Shown here: positions 37,315 to 50,200 of the stretch, piece after piece
Numbering within the stretch: the first letter of the stretch is position 1
Layout: every line of letters starts with the position of its first letter
Assembly: GCF_002994745.2 (NCBI RefSeq)
Contig: NC_037090.1
Coordinates: 41,378,001-41,442,000 of the forward strand
Origin: Rosa chinensis
Taxonomy: Eukaryota > Streptophyta > Magnoliopsida > Rosales > Rosaceae
Length of the DNA: 64,000 bases
Direction: 5' to 3'
The notes under the pieces: model-generated
Databases searched by the model: none
Told to the model about the DNA's origin: nothing
What the model saw: the letters and a program-made list of their open reading frames with translations, nothing else
Program-made: the position numbers and the translations under genes

Positions 37315-39921
37315 CCCCCTGAAAAGGAAGAGGACGAAAACATGGCTTCTATTAGGGAACTCTCTTCATCTGTGGTTCAAGGAGGACTTCCTACAAGTAT
37401 TGTGTTTCCTGATGCAACTGAAGGAAGGTCTGCAGACTTTGAGCTAAAGAGTGGATTGTTGCATAGACTTCCTGTGTTTCATGGCCTATCTATGGAGGAC
37501 GCCAACAAGCATCTTCAAGAGTTTCTGTTTGTCTGTTCAAGCATGATTCCACAAGTAGCTGATGAAGATATCCTTAAGTTGAAGGCCTTTCCCTTCTCAC
37601 TAGTTGATAGAGCCAAGGATTGGCTATTTGAACTTCCTGCTGGACATATTAGATCATGGGATGCTATGAGGAAGGCCTTCTTGGAAAAATACTTTCCAAC
37701 GTCCAAAGTCATCATGCTCAGGAAGAAGATAAGTGGGATACAACAAGCACAAGATGAATCTTATGCCACTTATTATGAGAGGTGTCAATCCCTGATCGCT
37801 CAGTGTCCTCAACATCAAATGAAGGACGAAAACCTACTCACTTGCTTCTATGAAGGTCTCCTACCTCTGGAACATGACATGCTTGATGCTGCAGTTGGAG
37901 GAGCTTTTGTTGACAAATCACCTGCGGCTGGGAAAGAGCTCATTGCCAATCGTGCCCTAAACGCCCACCAATATGAGGGTGTAGGACATACCACTCGTAG
38001 GGTACATGAGATAAGTACAAACTCTGGTATTGAGGATAAGCTGAAGAAACTTACTCTGATGATGAACCAAGTTGTAAGTACCAAGGGACCCATGCAAGCT
38101 TGTGGGGTGTGCTCTATGCAAGGGCAAGTGACTGATCAATGTCCCCAACTGATTGATAATGGAGGATGGGAGTCCCTAAACGCCATAGGTGGATTTCAAG
38201 GAGGTCGCCCACGTCCAAGGTATGAACCTTATTCGAATACCTACAACCCTGGATGGAGGGACCATCCCAACTTCAAGCGGACCAACAATGAGAACGCTTA
38301 GAATCCCCTTGGTGGTAACTTTCAACGTCCTCAAGGGCCATCCTTTCAAAGGCCTTATATGCAGACTCAACAGGCCTCAGGTACTTCAAATCCCAACTAT
38401 GACAAGATGTTTGAGGCACTTACTAATTCTACTCAGGCTTTGGTCCAAGGACAACAGACCCATACAAAGGATATTGCGGATCTTAAGAAGCAAATGGGCC
38501 AAGTTGTGGACTTCATGAGCAAGATTCATGAGACTGGAAAGCTCCCTAGTAACATAATACCCAACCCAAAAGGTCATATGGAGAATGCATCTGTTGTAAC
38601 TACTAGGAGTGGACGAGTGTTTGTGGATCATCCTAAGGAATCCAAGGAAGCACAAGTAGTTATTGAAGTTGAGGAAAAGCAAGAGTCCACCAAGTTGGGC
38701 CTTGAAAAGGACCCTGCAACGTCCGAGGTAGAGGCTTGGACATCCTCACCTCCAAAAGCAATTCCGGAACACAAAGGTAACAACTCTAACTTATCAAATT
38801 CGGTTATTGCTAACCCTTCTTCCTCTTGCATACCCTTCCCACGCAGATTTGCCAAATCAAAGAAGGATGAGAGTGACCAAGCTATCTTGGAAACTTTTAA
38901 GAAGGTGCAAGTGAACTTACCCCTCCTTGAGGCCATCAAGCAAGTACCTAAGTATGCCAAGTTCCTAAAAGAGCTTTGTACCACAAGGAGGATAAATCGT
39001 GAAAAAGAGGTGGTTAAGGTAAGTGAGAACGTCTCTGCCCTCATTCAAAGGAAGCTACCTCCCAAATGTAAGGATCTTGGAAGTTTCACCATTCCATGCA
39101 CTATTGGTAACTCTAGATTTAGGAATACCATGTTAGACCTAGGAGCATCTGTTAATGTTATGCCCTATTCTGTTTATGAAACCCTAGGTCTAGGAGAGCT
39201 TAAATCTAATAATGTTATCATTCAGTTAGCTGACAGGTCTAATGCATACCCTAGAGGTTTGTTGGAAGATGTTCTTGTGCAGGTTAACCATCTTATCTTC
39301 CCAGCTAACTTCTATGTGTTGGAGATGGAGGACTCTCCTGTGAGTTCAACACCACTACTATTGGGTCGTCCTTTCTTAAGGACGGCCAGGACAAAGATTG
39401 ATGTGTATGCTGGATCTCTCACCATGGAATTTGATGGTGATGTTATTGGCTTCAACATATTTGAAGCCTCATTGGTATCCTCTTGATGTTCATGATTGTT
39501 TCTCTATTGATATTATAGATAATCTTGTGCAGAAAATGTTTGATATCATGAATGAGGATACTTTAATCACTACACTCGAACAAGGAGTGGGCTACACCAA
39601 AGATGGCGTCACAATCCATGAGGACATACTTAAAGGAACTTGTGAGGAAAAAATCATTGCAAAGTGTCCTTCCTTGAGGCATCTCCCTTTATAGGTAAGT
39701 CTACTCCACCCTTGTCCATTCAATTATCTGCTAATAAGACTCTACCTTTAGTGGTCCAGGCACCAGAACTTGAGCTTAAACCTCTACCAGACCATTTGAA
39801 GTATGTATATTTAGGGGACAAGGAGACCTTACCAGTGATTGTGTCCTCTGCACTTACGTTTTCACAAGAGGAGAGATTGGTGGAGATGTTGAAGCAACAC
39901 AAGACCGCCATATGATGGACA
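37315..39921 (+). pseudogene. Athila gag-protease, internal domain 3, second part
   Basis: Gag resumes directly after the solo LTR with ..PEKEEDENMASIREL. It contains the gag domain (about 37550-37900) and a CCHC knuckle (CGVCSMQGQVTDQC, about 38100) whose conserved His is Gln, so the knuckle is damaged. The protease core (MLDLGASVNVMPYS) lies at about 39130. Breaks are a TAG at 38299-38301, a one-base insertion near 39468, a further frameshift near 39660, and a TGA at 39913-39915 replacing a Gly codon. The protease itself reads open. Confidence 0.88.
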
Positions 39922-42591
39922 TTGGCGGATATCAAGGGAATCAGCCCTACTACTTGCATCCATAGGATACTTCTTGAGGAGGGAACAAAACCTACTAGAG
40001 AGGCTCAACGTCGTCTTAACCCTCCAATGATGGAAGTTGTGAAGAAGGAGGTCATCAAATTCCTAGATTGTGGCGTGATATACCCCATTTCAGATTCCAA
40101 ATGGGTGTCCCCAGTTCCAGTCGTACCTAAGAAGTCTGGGGTGACTGTTGTGAAGAATGCTGAGAACGAACTGGTGCCCCAAAGGACAGTTACTGGCCAC
40201 AGAGTTTGTATTGACTATAGGAGGCTCAATGCCACCACAAGGAAAGATCACTTTCCTCTTCCATTCATTGATCAGATGCTTGAGCGACTAGCTAGACATG
40301 ATTACTACTGCTTCTACTCAGGCTACAATCAGATTGCCATAGCTAATGAAGATCAAGAGAAGACGACATTCACTTGCCCCTTTGGAACGTTTGCTTATCG
40401 TCGCATGCCTTTTGGACTTTGCAATGCCCCAGGTACTTTTCAGAGGTGTATGGTAAGTATCTTTTCAGATTATATTGAGAAAATCATAGAGGTATTCATG
40501 GATGATTTTTCTGTTTTCGGAAAAAGTTTTGATGATTGTCTTAATAATCTTGAAATTATCTTGAAACGTTGCATGGAAACTAACCTTGTGTTAAACTGGG
40601 AAAAATGCCATTTTATGGTTAGGCAAGGGATAGTCCTAAGGCATATTGTCTCTTCTAGGGGTATAGAGGTGGATAAAGCTAAAGTGGACCTTATGCGTTA
40701 CTTACCCTCCCCCACTTCTGTGAGAGAGATTCGATCTTTTCTTGGCCATGCAAGGTTTTACAAGAGGTTTATCAAGGACTTTTCCAAGATTTCAAGACCT
40801 CTATGCCAACTACTCCAAAAGGATGTGGCGTTTGCCTTTGACAAGCTTAAGGAGTTGTTGACGTCTGCCCCAATCATGTTACCTCCAGATTGGTCCTTGC
40901 CCTTTGAGTTGATGTGTGATGCCTCTGACTACGCAGTTGGAGCTGTTCTAGGGCAAAGGAAGGACAAACGACCCTATGCCATCTACTATGCCTCAAGAAC
41001 TCTTAATGATGCCCAAATGATACTACTGAAAAAGAGCTTCTTGCAGTAGTGTTTGCTCTTGAAAAATTTCATTCTTACTTACATGGTACTAAGGTTGTTA
41101 TCTATACAGATCATGCAGCTCTCAAGTATCTCATGACAAAGAAGGAGGCGAAACCAAGGCTTATTAGATGGGTCCTACTCTTGCAAGAATTCGACATGGA
41201 AATCAAGGACAAGAAGGGTAGTGAGAACGTGGTAGCTGACCACTTGAGCTCCCTCTGGTGGAGACGTTTCTAGATGAGCAACTCTTTGGAATCCAGGTAA
41301 GTGAACCATGGTATGCAGATATTGTGAATTACATTGTTTCTAGAAAGATTCCTGATACCATGTCACGTGCTCATAGAGATAGGCTTAAGAAAACTTTTTA
41401 GCAATATGTCTGTGGAAATATTGCTTTGATAAATTGATTAGGAGATGTGTACCTGAACATGAACATAACGCCATACTTTCTTTTTGCCATTCTAAAGCAT
41501 GTGGGGGTCACTTTGGGTCTAAGAAGACTGCATTTAAGGCGCTAGAATCTGGGTTCTATTGGCCAACGTTATTTAAGGATGCATATGCCTATTGTTTAAC
41601 TTGTGATAGATGCCAAAGAACAGGAAATCTAAGTTCTAGAGATCAAATGCCTTTATCTAATATTATAACTGTTGACATATTTGATGTCTGGGGTATAGAT
41701 TTCATGGGACCTTTTCCATCATCTTTTGGATTTCTCTATCTCTTACTTGCTGTGGATTATGTTTCGAAATGGGTAGAGGCAAAGGCCACTCGAACTAATG
41801 ACTCTAAGGTTGTTGCAGATTTTATCAAATCTAATATCTTTAGCAAGTTTGGAATGCCTAGAGTTCTTATTAGTAATGGTGGATCCCATTTTTGCAATCA
41901 GACAATTGAGGCTTTATTGAAGAAATATGATGTGACACATAAGGTTTCTACACCTTATCACCCCCAGACAAGTGGGCAAGCTGAAGTCTCAAATCGTGAG
42001 ATTAAGGAGATATTGGAGAAGACTGTTAACCCTAACAGGAAAGATTGGTCCCTACGCCTAGAGGATGCTTTGTGGGCTTATAGGACTGCTTACAAGACTC
42101 CCATTGGAATGTCACCATATTGAATAGTGTATGGCAAACCTTGCCATCTGCCTGTGGAGTTAGAGCACAAAGCTTGGTGGGCTGTGAAGCAGTTTAACAT
42201 GGACCTTGATGAGGCTGGGCTTCATAGGAAGTTACAATTGCAAGAGTTGGAGGAGATAACGAATGTTGCTTTCGAAAGTGCTAAGATTTATAAAGATAAG
42301 ACTAAGGCTTTCCATGATAAGATGATTTGTGGCAAAACTTTTGTTTTGGGCCAGAAAGTTCTTTTATTCCATTCTCGTCTTAAACTCTTCCCAGGTAAGC
42401 TTCGTTCTCGTTGGATTTGACCTTTCATTATTACTCATGTGTTTCCTCATGGAGCTATGCAGATAAAGAGTGAACAGATTGGTAACGAGTTCAATGTGAA
42501 TGACCATCGCCTAAAGCCTTACTATGAGGCGTTTGTGGAGCATGAAGTGGAGGATGTACCCCTCCAAAGTGCCCCACAACCTGAGGATTAA
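39922..42591 (+). pseudogene. Athila pol: RT, RNase H, integrase, internal domain 3
   Basis: The RT (about 40010-40810) has FMDDFSVFG intact but lacks the few residues before YSGYNQ that both sister copies have (an LDG block). RNase H is split by a frameshift near 41020 and resumes at 41049. The integrase is open at 41434-42123 with the zinc finger [24 protein letters not shown] and SNGGSHF, where Ser replaces Asn next to the usual Asp position, so the catalytic centre looks altered. A TGA at 42121-42123 and another near 42418 follow. The coding remnant ends with TAA at 42589-42591. Confidence 0.88.
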
Positions 42592-44828
42592 ATGGAGGTA
42601 CAAGTCTAGGCTGAAAGACTATAAACATTAAGCACTGATTGGGAGGCAACCCAATTCAGAAGTAGCTATGAAGGAGTCTACACACGCAAGTTTGATTTCT
42701 GTTTCCCTATTTCTTTTCAATTTTCGTCTTTGTTTTAGTATCTATTTTCGTAAATTTCTACCTTATATGCTTAATTGTTTCGTTGCATGCTTATAATTGA
42801 TTACATTGAGGACAATGCAATATTTAAGTGTGGGGGAAGGGATTTACACTTTTGTTTTGAGTCATATATATTGAAAAATACAAAAAACATCGAAAAATGT
42901 CAAAAATACAAAAATTTCGTTGCTTTTGTTGAGTCATTGAGTCATGTTTTGGGTGAAATAATTTCTTCATCGTAGGCGCATCTATTAAGGTGTGATGTCT
43001 TAGGTCTGGTTTGGATACGAGAAGTGCTAGCAAAGGGTCTCGTCCCCTGCTAAATAAGTGAGCTGTGCTCCGCCAAAATCTTTCCCTTCCTTACCTGGTC
43101 ACATCCCAAAGGAGTTACTGAAAGGAGAAAGGAAATAACCCTAGTCCAAAGTTGGCATCTTTTGAGTCTTAGTCTTTTGTTTTTGTTTTTGAGTCATAGG
43201 ATGCCTTTCAACTGTCTAGGATGAGCTTATATCTCTGAAATTATGGCTAAAAGAGGATCACAATATTGATATGATTTTAAATGGTATTCTTTGGTTAATT
43301 GAGATATATGAAAGATATGTGCATGTGTAGTTGATATGGATTTCGTGACCTTGGTACATAATATGAGCATGTTAGGATGAGTTTTGATTCATAAAAGCCC
43401 ATGTGAGAGCCCATGTCCCTTTTTCTTGGAGTGAAATGAAAAATATACTCTTATTTTCTTGTCAATATTTTGACGATCTCATTATTCTTCATTTGATCGA
43501 TTGCTTGCCATAGATTAAGTTTGATGAACTAGAGAATGCTAGAATTCGCTCTTGTGCTTGGTGAGACTTTTATCAATACATGGCCCTGATTCTGGAAGGG
43601 ATAGAGGAACCCTAGGAATTACCACCATTGCCATATAAGCTTGTGTCCCCATTTGTGCCCATTGTGGGACTCCCTTAGATAAACCCTTTGAGCCTACGTT
43701 AAGCCTTTTCTTTCATCACCCTAAAAATCTCTAACCTGAACCTTAGTATAGTCACAACCTTACCCTTTGTTCTAAGAACTTAGTAGAGTTAATTTGAGAC
43801 TTTACTTGAGGATTTGGCGTCAAAGATGAAGGATGAGAAGAGGTGAAAGTTCAAGTGTGGGGGTAGACTTGTCCATGAAAGAAAAATGTATGAAAAAGCC
43901 GTGAAAAAGAAAATGAAAATGAAAGAAAAAATGTAAGGCTAAGAAAAAGAAAAAGAAAAATATGTTTATGGATTTTAGTCCCCATACTTGGTGAGTTTGG
44001 AGTTTACTTTGAATTGAAGGCCCACTATCGGAAAATTTGGCCTTTGTCCAATTCACTAGTATTCAAAGGAAGTTTAGAATGAAGATTGGGCCCAACATGA
44101 AGACATTTGGCCCTTTTATAAAGCTTCTATGGGATTATGATGTTTTTGCATACTTGGTGGATTTCTAGAAGTCTCTCTACATCAGCATGAGCTCTGCTAG
44201 GTTTTTAGGACACTTTGTTAAATTCCTTATCTTTCATTTCTCTAAACCTTGAGCCTTGGCCCCATTACAACCTTGTAAGAAGACCTTCTTGATCCTTAAG
44301 ATGGGACAGCCTTTGATCTGTGGAGATGAGTTGCAAGAGTTGAACCTATGGCTTGGGTTCATCTGTGCAAGTAGTTGATATCTTTCATGAGATCTTTAAA
44401 AGAAAAATATGCATATGTGCTTTCATTTCTTATAATATGTGATATTCTTGCTATCTTTCACATATACTTGAGTGTATAAGCTTTTAAGCATTGCCTTGAT
44501 CTGAGAGAAGAATTAGTGGACATACCTTGTGAGGATATAAATCATACTTGTTTGAAACATGCTTAACAGAACCCATCACCATTGTTACAACCAAGTCCTA
44601 CTTGTGTATGTGAACATTATGTGTTTTAATTAACTCTCGAATGCCTAAACATTGATTCTTGGTTGAGTGCTAATTTTGATGTTGTGAAAGTAAGAGATTT
44701 TTGAGACAAATTGTTGAAGCGCAATAGAGTCATTTTGTGAGTAGAGTCTTTAAATTTTCGTTGAGTCTTAGTTGAGTCCTTGATGTGATTTTGCTAAGGG
44801 ACTAGCAAAAGATAAGTGTGGGGAAATT
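42592..44828 (+). other. 3' non-coding region of internal domain 3 with three PPT-like tracts
   Basis: This 2.2 kb holds no env-like or other coding sequence. It carries GGGAGGCAACCC (near 42640) and a copy of leader block 2 (about 42990-43145). Three AAGTGTGGGG tracts lie at about 42826, 43852 and 44813. The last abuts the LTR and is the likely true polypurine tract. Confidence 0.75.
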
Positions 44829-46558
44829 TAATAGGAGCATTTTAATGCGACGTTTCAACTGCTATTTCCCTACATTTCCTACGTTATTTCCTTAAAGAAA
44901 CTCTGTTTAGGGAAGTTTCCTTTCTTCGATTGGGAAAGTTCCTAATTGTAGAAAGTTTCCATTTTGTAGTTTCTATTTCTCATTTTTAGCAAGTTTCCCT
45001 TTTTGAGTTTAGGAAAGTTTCCATTTCTCACTTTTAGAAAGTTTCTATTTTTCAATTTTGGAAAGCTTCTATTTTCGTTTTAGGAAAGTTTCTATTTTTA
45101 GTAATAGTTTCTATTTTCAGGTCCTCGAAGGTCAAAAGTGGAAATGAACTCACGAAAGGAAAGAGGAGCTAGCAAACGTTAAGAGGTGTGAAGATGAGAC
45201 AAAAAGGGCTACACAAATGAGCAGAAATGAAGAAATAAGCTTTCCTGTTCCAACCAGGAAACCCTGTGCAAAAGAGGAAAGTGTATCAAGCAAGATTCTG
45301 AAGCTAACCAAGAAACTTGATCGAAATAATGAAGAAATGGCGTTGGAAGATGACAAGGCTTGAAGGTGACTCAACAAGGCCCAAGAACTCTCTAGATTAA
45401 CTTGGATTTTCGGCAAAATGGATAAAAGCCCATAAAAGCCCATGGAATTAGGGTTTTGTGACGCATAAGAGATGTTATTGGAGGGTTTTGCCGTGAAATA
45501 CACAGAGAAGAGAGAGAGTTGGCGTGAAAATCAAGAAGAAAATAAAAGATTACGCTTAGAGATTTTCTAGGGAAGAGTTTAAGGAAAGAAGAAGTGTGGA
45601 CATCAAGAAAAAGCTCATAATGCATCTAGATTCATTCCTATATTCCCTAAAGGTATTTTGGCCGAAATAAAAGAGAAAAATCAGAATATATTCATGCAAT
45701 TTCGGCAACAATATATTAAGTAATCATTTTGGATTTTTATGATTGGTTGGATGATACACTAGGGCTTACTTGGCAAATTATCATTGGTGGAAGCTATGTG
45801 GAATTATTAAATTAATTCCATGGAAAATAAAAGAAGAATCTCGGCTTGGAGACCAAGTTTTTCTGTCCCCTATATATACTCCCCTACTCTAGACGTCTCA
45901 CACACCTTACAATTCAGAAAATTACTCTATACGCGAAAAGCTCTCTCCATCCTCTAGTGCATTCAACGTTTCAAGCAAGGAAGAAGAAGAAGAAGAAGGA
46001 GCCGTGAGCATCATCATCCATTCTCCACCTTGAAGCTTGCTTTCGAGATTCAAGAATCCAAGCATTTCATCCTTCATCCCCATCTCCATCTCACGGTGTA
46101 ATTCAACCTCTTTCTTTGTAACCTTGTTTGATTTCGTTGGAATTGTTCTAGTTGACATTGATGTTTGAACAAAGTTTAATTCTGAAATTTTTATGATTGA
46201 ATGAGATTTTTGATTCTTATATTGTGGTTCCAAAGTTGCTTTTGTGAGTTTGTTCAATTAAATTTGCTTGATTGATATCTTTTATGTGTTTATCTTAAAT
46301 AGTTCGAAATTTTTAGGGTTTGCTTGTAATTGGTGCTAGATTTAAGTTTACGATTCACCTAATAGTTTTGTGAATTTGAATCAAAAGTAGTAAAGGCTTT
46401 GGACAAAGGTCGAATTTAATTGAAAAGGATTGCAATTAGATGAACTTATTCATACTAAGTTGTGCACTTAAGTTGATAACCTTCCTATATGTTTATTGTG
46501 TTGAACATGTTATGATTTGCTAGCTTTCTAGACTTTGATTGCATGTTTGATAGGATAA
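44829..46558 (+). mobile_element. 3' LTR, family B, truncated
   Basis: It begins TAATAGGAGC, with the terminal TG changed to TA, immediately after a polypurine tract. tatatata is at 45871-45878. It matches the LTR at 31465 closely until 46558, where it is cut within the sequence ..GCATGTTTGATAGGA. The U5 end and any target duplication are lost. Confidence 0.9.
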
Positions 46559-46576
46559 CATTGTTATCCTATCAAA
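46546..46576. repeat. Perfect 14-bp inverted repeat at the LTR breakpoint
   Basis: TTTGATAGGATAAC and its exact complement are separated by three bases. The left arm is the end of the truncated LTR; the right arm is outside it. Confidence 0.9.
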
Positions 46577-46838
46577 ATGGCATAACATTGTTACTGTGGA
46601 AAATTGATATGTTACTGTGGAAAATTGAGTGATAAAAGTGTAAATAGCATAACATTGTTACTTGTCCAATAATTTTGTTTCTCCATGCCATAACTGATTC
46701 ATCTGGATGAATGATGACTAGTTGAAGCATTGTTGATTGGTAATGTTTCTTTTCAAGACTAGATGACTTCCTAATTCATTATTGATTCAAGAAATGACTT
46801 CCTAATCGGTGATTTTTCTTTTCTTTTTCACTGAGGCA
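46577..46838. other. Receptor-gene distal flank with short direct repeats
   Basis: No coding sequence. GTTACTGTGGAAAATTGA occurs twice in a row (about 46588-46630), GCATAACATTGTTAC twice, and TGACTTCCTAAT twice (about 46765 and 46795). Confidence 0.6.
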
Positions 46839-46843
46839 TTGCT

Positions 46844-47067
46844 TAAACAAAATGGTGTATGTGTAGTTGATTGATTGAATGCAATTGTACAAGTGAATGA
46901 TATATACACCTCTCAGTGTTCTATTCTAGGAAAAGCTGTAAATACAAATGACTAGGATCCCTCAATCAATCCTAGATTGATTAGATGAGATGCTTGATCC
47001 ACCATTCTCTCCAACATATCTGCTGTCACTTGAATGCAGACTAATGACATATTTCTTTCCTCTAATA
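46844..47067 (-). mobile_element. Copia 3' LTR with adjacent polypurine tract
   Basis: It matches the 5' LTR at 51686-51915. The polypurine tract CTTGAGGGGGAG (complement of 47068-47080) immediately precedes it on the minus strand. Confidence 0.9.
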
Positions 47068-47257
47068 CTCCCCCTCAAGTTGGAGTGTGGATGTCAATGA
47101 CACCCAACTTGCTGAGGTGTTCGTGGAAGGTTGGTGCACGCAGAGGCTTTGTGAGCAAGTCTACAATTTGATCTCCAGTTTGCACATAAGTAGTCCTGAC
47201 TTCACCCTTGTTGATTCTTTCGCGAACCGTATGACAATCTAACTCAATGTGCTTTGT

Positions 47258-50200
47258 TCACTCATGGTACACTGGATTTGCTGCAATGTGTAGGGATGCC
47301 TGATTATCACAGAATAATCTTGCTGCTTCAGGATGTTCTACATGTAAGTCTTTCAACAGGTACCTTAACCTGCTGAGTTCACAAGCAGTTGCAGCCATAA
47401 AACGATACTCTGCTTCTGCTGATGATCTTGATATTGTGGCTTGCTTTTTACTTTTCCATGACACAAGTGACTTGCCAAGCAAAATATGGTACCCTGTCAC
47501 TGATAGTCGTGTAATTGGACATCTTGCCGAGTCTGCATTGCAATAAGCTACCAAATGAAGATAACTATGTGCAGGGAATGGTAACCCTTGGCCTGGGACT
47601 CCCTTGAGGTACTGCAAAAGTCGATGAGCTGTTTTAAGGTGATGTACCTTAGGCTCCTACATAAACTGACTGAGTGTATTCACCGCATAAGTAATCTCTG
47701 GCCTAATGATTGTAAGATAAATTAACTTCCCAATCAATCTCCGGTACTGAGTAGGATCCTTGAGGGTATCACTCCCTTTTTCGGTTAGCACCAAATGGGG
47801 CTCCATAGGTACCTTTGCAGGTTTCACCCCAAGTAATCCAGCCTCCTCCAATATATCCAATGTATACTTACGTTGGCAAACTGAAATTCCAGCTTTGGAG
47901 CGTGCAACTTCTATGCCAAGGAAGTATTTGAGTGGTCCAAGATCTTTAATCTTGAAACAACTGTTAAGAAACTTTTTGAGATCACTAATGGCCTTCTCAT
48001 TGTTCCTTGTAATAACCATATCATCAACATAAAGTAATATCACAATAATGGAACTCATGGACCTGTGTAACAATGAATAATCGGCACGAGACTGTTGAAA
48101 ACAAACGTCTTGAATGGCAGAAGAGAACCATTGGAACCAACTGCGAGATGCTTGTTTAAGACCATAGAGGGATTTGTGAAGTTGACAAACCAAGTTCTCC
48201 CCCTGTCAATCATAACCAGGAGGAGGCAGCATGTAGACCTCCTCAAGAAGCTAGCCATGGAGGAAGGTATTTTACACATCCATTTGGTGCAAAGGCCAAT
48301 CTCACACTGCAGCAACAGCCAACAGACACCGAACTGTAATCAATTTCGCAATAGGGGCAAAGGTATCTTTGTAATCAATGTCTTCGCGTTGAGTAAACCC
48401 CTTTGCAACTAGCCGAGCCTTGTAGAGTTCGATGGTGCTGTCGGCATGGTATTTGATCTTGAAGAGCCATTTACAGCCAATGGGACGGTGATCAGAAGGT
48501 AGAGGAACCATGGACCATGTATTATTATCTTCAAGGGCTCGAATTTCAGAATCCATTGCCTTAACCCATTGAGGATGATGATGAGCCTACTCATAGTTTG
48601 ATGGTTCAACAAATTGAGAAATATTGTGCACAAAAGAACGATATCCAAGAGAGAACCCAGAGTAGGATACATACCGGTGAAGTGGGTATCTAGTGCAGGA
48701 CGTGGAGGAAGAGGAAGTAGCCGGGTCAAACAAAAATGGTGTGATGAGTCTTATAGTCTCGAAGATAGGGTGGTGGCTGTTAGGGACGATGGGAGCATCG
48801 TGGGGCTGACATAGGGGGAGGAACAAGCTCTATTGACTGCAGAGAAACCACTGGAGTCAGGGACAGAATTTGGGCAATTGTTGAAGGTGAATTCGGGAAT
48901 TGGGATTGGGTTGGAGATTGGGAGGACAACAGTGAGGGATCGGTAGTGGACTGGGTCAGCGGTGGGTATGGGGTTGGGGATGGTGGCGCCTATGATGGGG
49001 AGGTAGGAGACGACGATGGGGATGATGATGGAGAAGAAGGAAGCAGCAAGTTCTGGTGAATTGAGTCTGATGTTGAAGAAGGAAGAGAGAGATTATGACC
49101 GAGACGACGTGAAGTGGGCTGGGCGGATTCTGAAGATAAAATGGGCTCTAGTGAAATAATGGGTAGAGAAAATTGGGATGGGTCAATGGAAGAAGTGGGC
49201 TGGGCGGGTTCTAGAGTGAGTAGGACTAGAGAGTCTTCTTGTTCCAGAAATGGCAATTTAGTTAGAGGCATAATGTGTTCATGAAAAATCACATCCCGGG
49301 AAGTGAAGAATTTTTTGCTTTCAAGGTCATAGAGATGGTAGCCTTTTTGACCATGACGGTACCCAAGAAAAATACATCGCCGTGCACGGGAATCAAATTT
49401 GTGAGAAGGAGTGAGATTGGTTGCATAACACAAGCAACCGAAGACTTGGAGATGTGAATAAGTTGGAGATGTGCCATGCAAGAGTTCATATGGAGATTTA
49501 TGAGAAAGTAGAGGTGTGGGAAGACGATTGATAAGATAACAAGTTATTTGAACACTTTCACCCCAGAATTGTAATAATAAATTTGCTTGGAATCGAATAG
49601 CACGAGCAACGTTCAAAAGATGGCGATGTTTAGGCTCTACGACCCCATTTTGTTGGGGGGTGTAGACACAAGTATGTTGAATAATAGTGTCATGCTCATC
49701 AAAGAAACCACGCATGGATGTGAACTCTCCCCCATTGTCGGCACGAAGTATTTTAATGTCACTATTAAATTGTGTTTTTACCCAGGAAAAGAATGATTTC
49801 AAGATTGTTTGAGTGTTGGATTTGAAACTCATAAGATGAACCCAGGTAAAACGTTTGAAATCATCGACAATGGTGAGAAAATAACGAGCCCCAGAATATG
49901 TGTGAGTTTTGTGTGGTTCCCAAATACCATAATGAATCAAATCAAATGGTGCGGTTGTTTTTATCGAACTTGAAGGAAAAGATAAACGGGTTTGTTTTGC
50001 TAACGGACAAACATTACAAGGATTAAACATAATTTCTAGAATAGCTTGAGATAGAAATTGGACAGGTGCAGAAGATGGGTGCCCAAGACGCTGATGCCAA
50101 AGATTCGAGGTACAGGTGATGTGATTGGCTAGATGTGGATTTTGAGATGGTGTGAGTTAATAGAGCCCATTAAAATGCTTGCCCAGGCCAATCGTCCTAT

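Larger units (their letters stand above)
13951..46558 (+). mobile_element. Tandem Athila-lineage array: four LTRs, three internal domains
   Basis: Order: LTR-A (13951-16637), internal 1, LTR-B (24140-26325), internal 2 (truncated), LTR-B (31465-33378), internal 3, LTR-B (44829-46558, truncated). Neighbouring internals share LTRs, as expected after unequal recombination between related elements. Athila assignment rests on the tRNA-Asp primer site, 2-2.7 kb LTRs, fused gag-protease-RT-RNase H-integrase order, the FMDDF polymerase motif and the absence of a chromodomain. No env-like ORF is present. Every internal domain carries disabling mutations. Confidence 0.85.

Noticed and set aside
42592..44828. 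Envelope-like gene in the Athila 3' region
   Set aside because: No long open frame, membrane segment or env-like similarity is visible in any frame.
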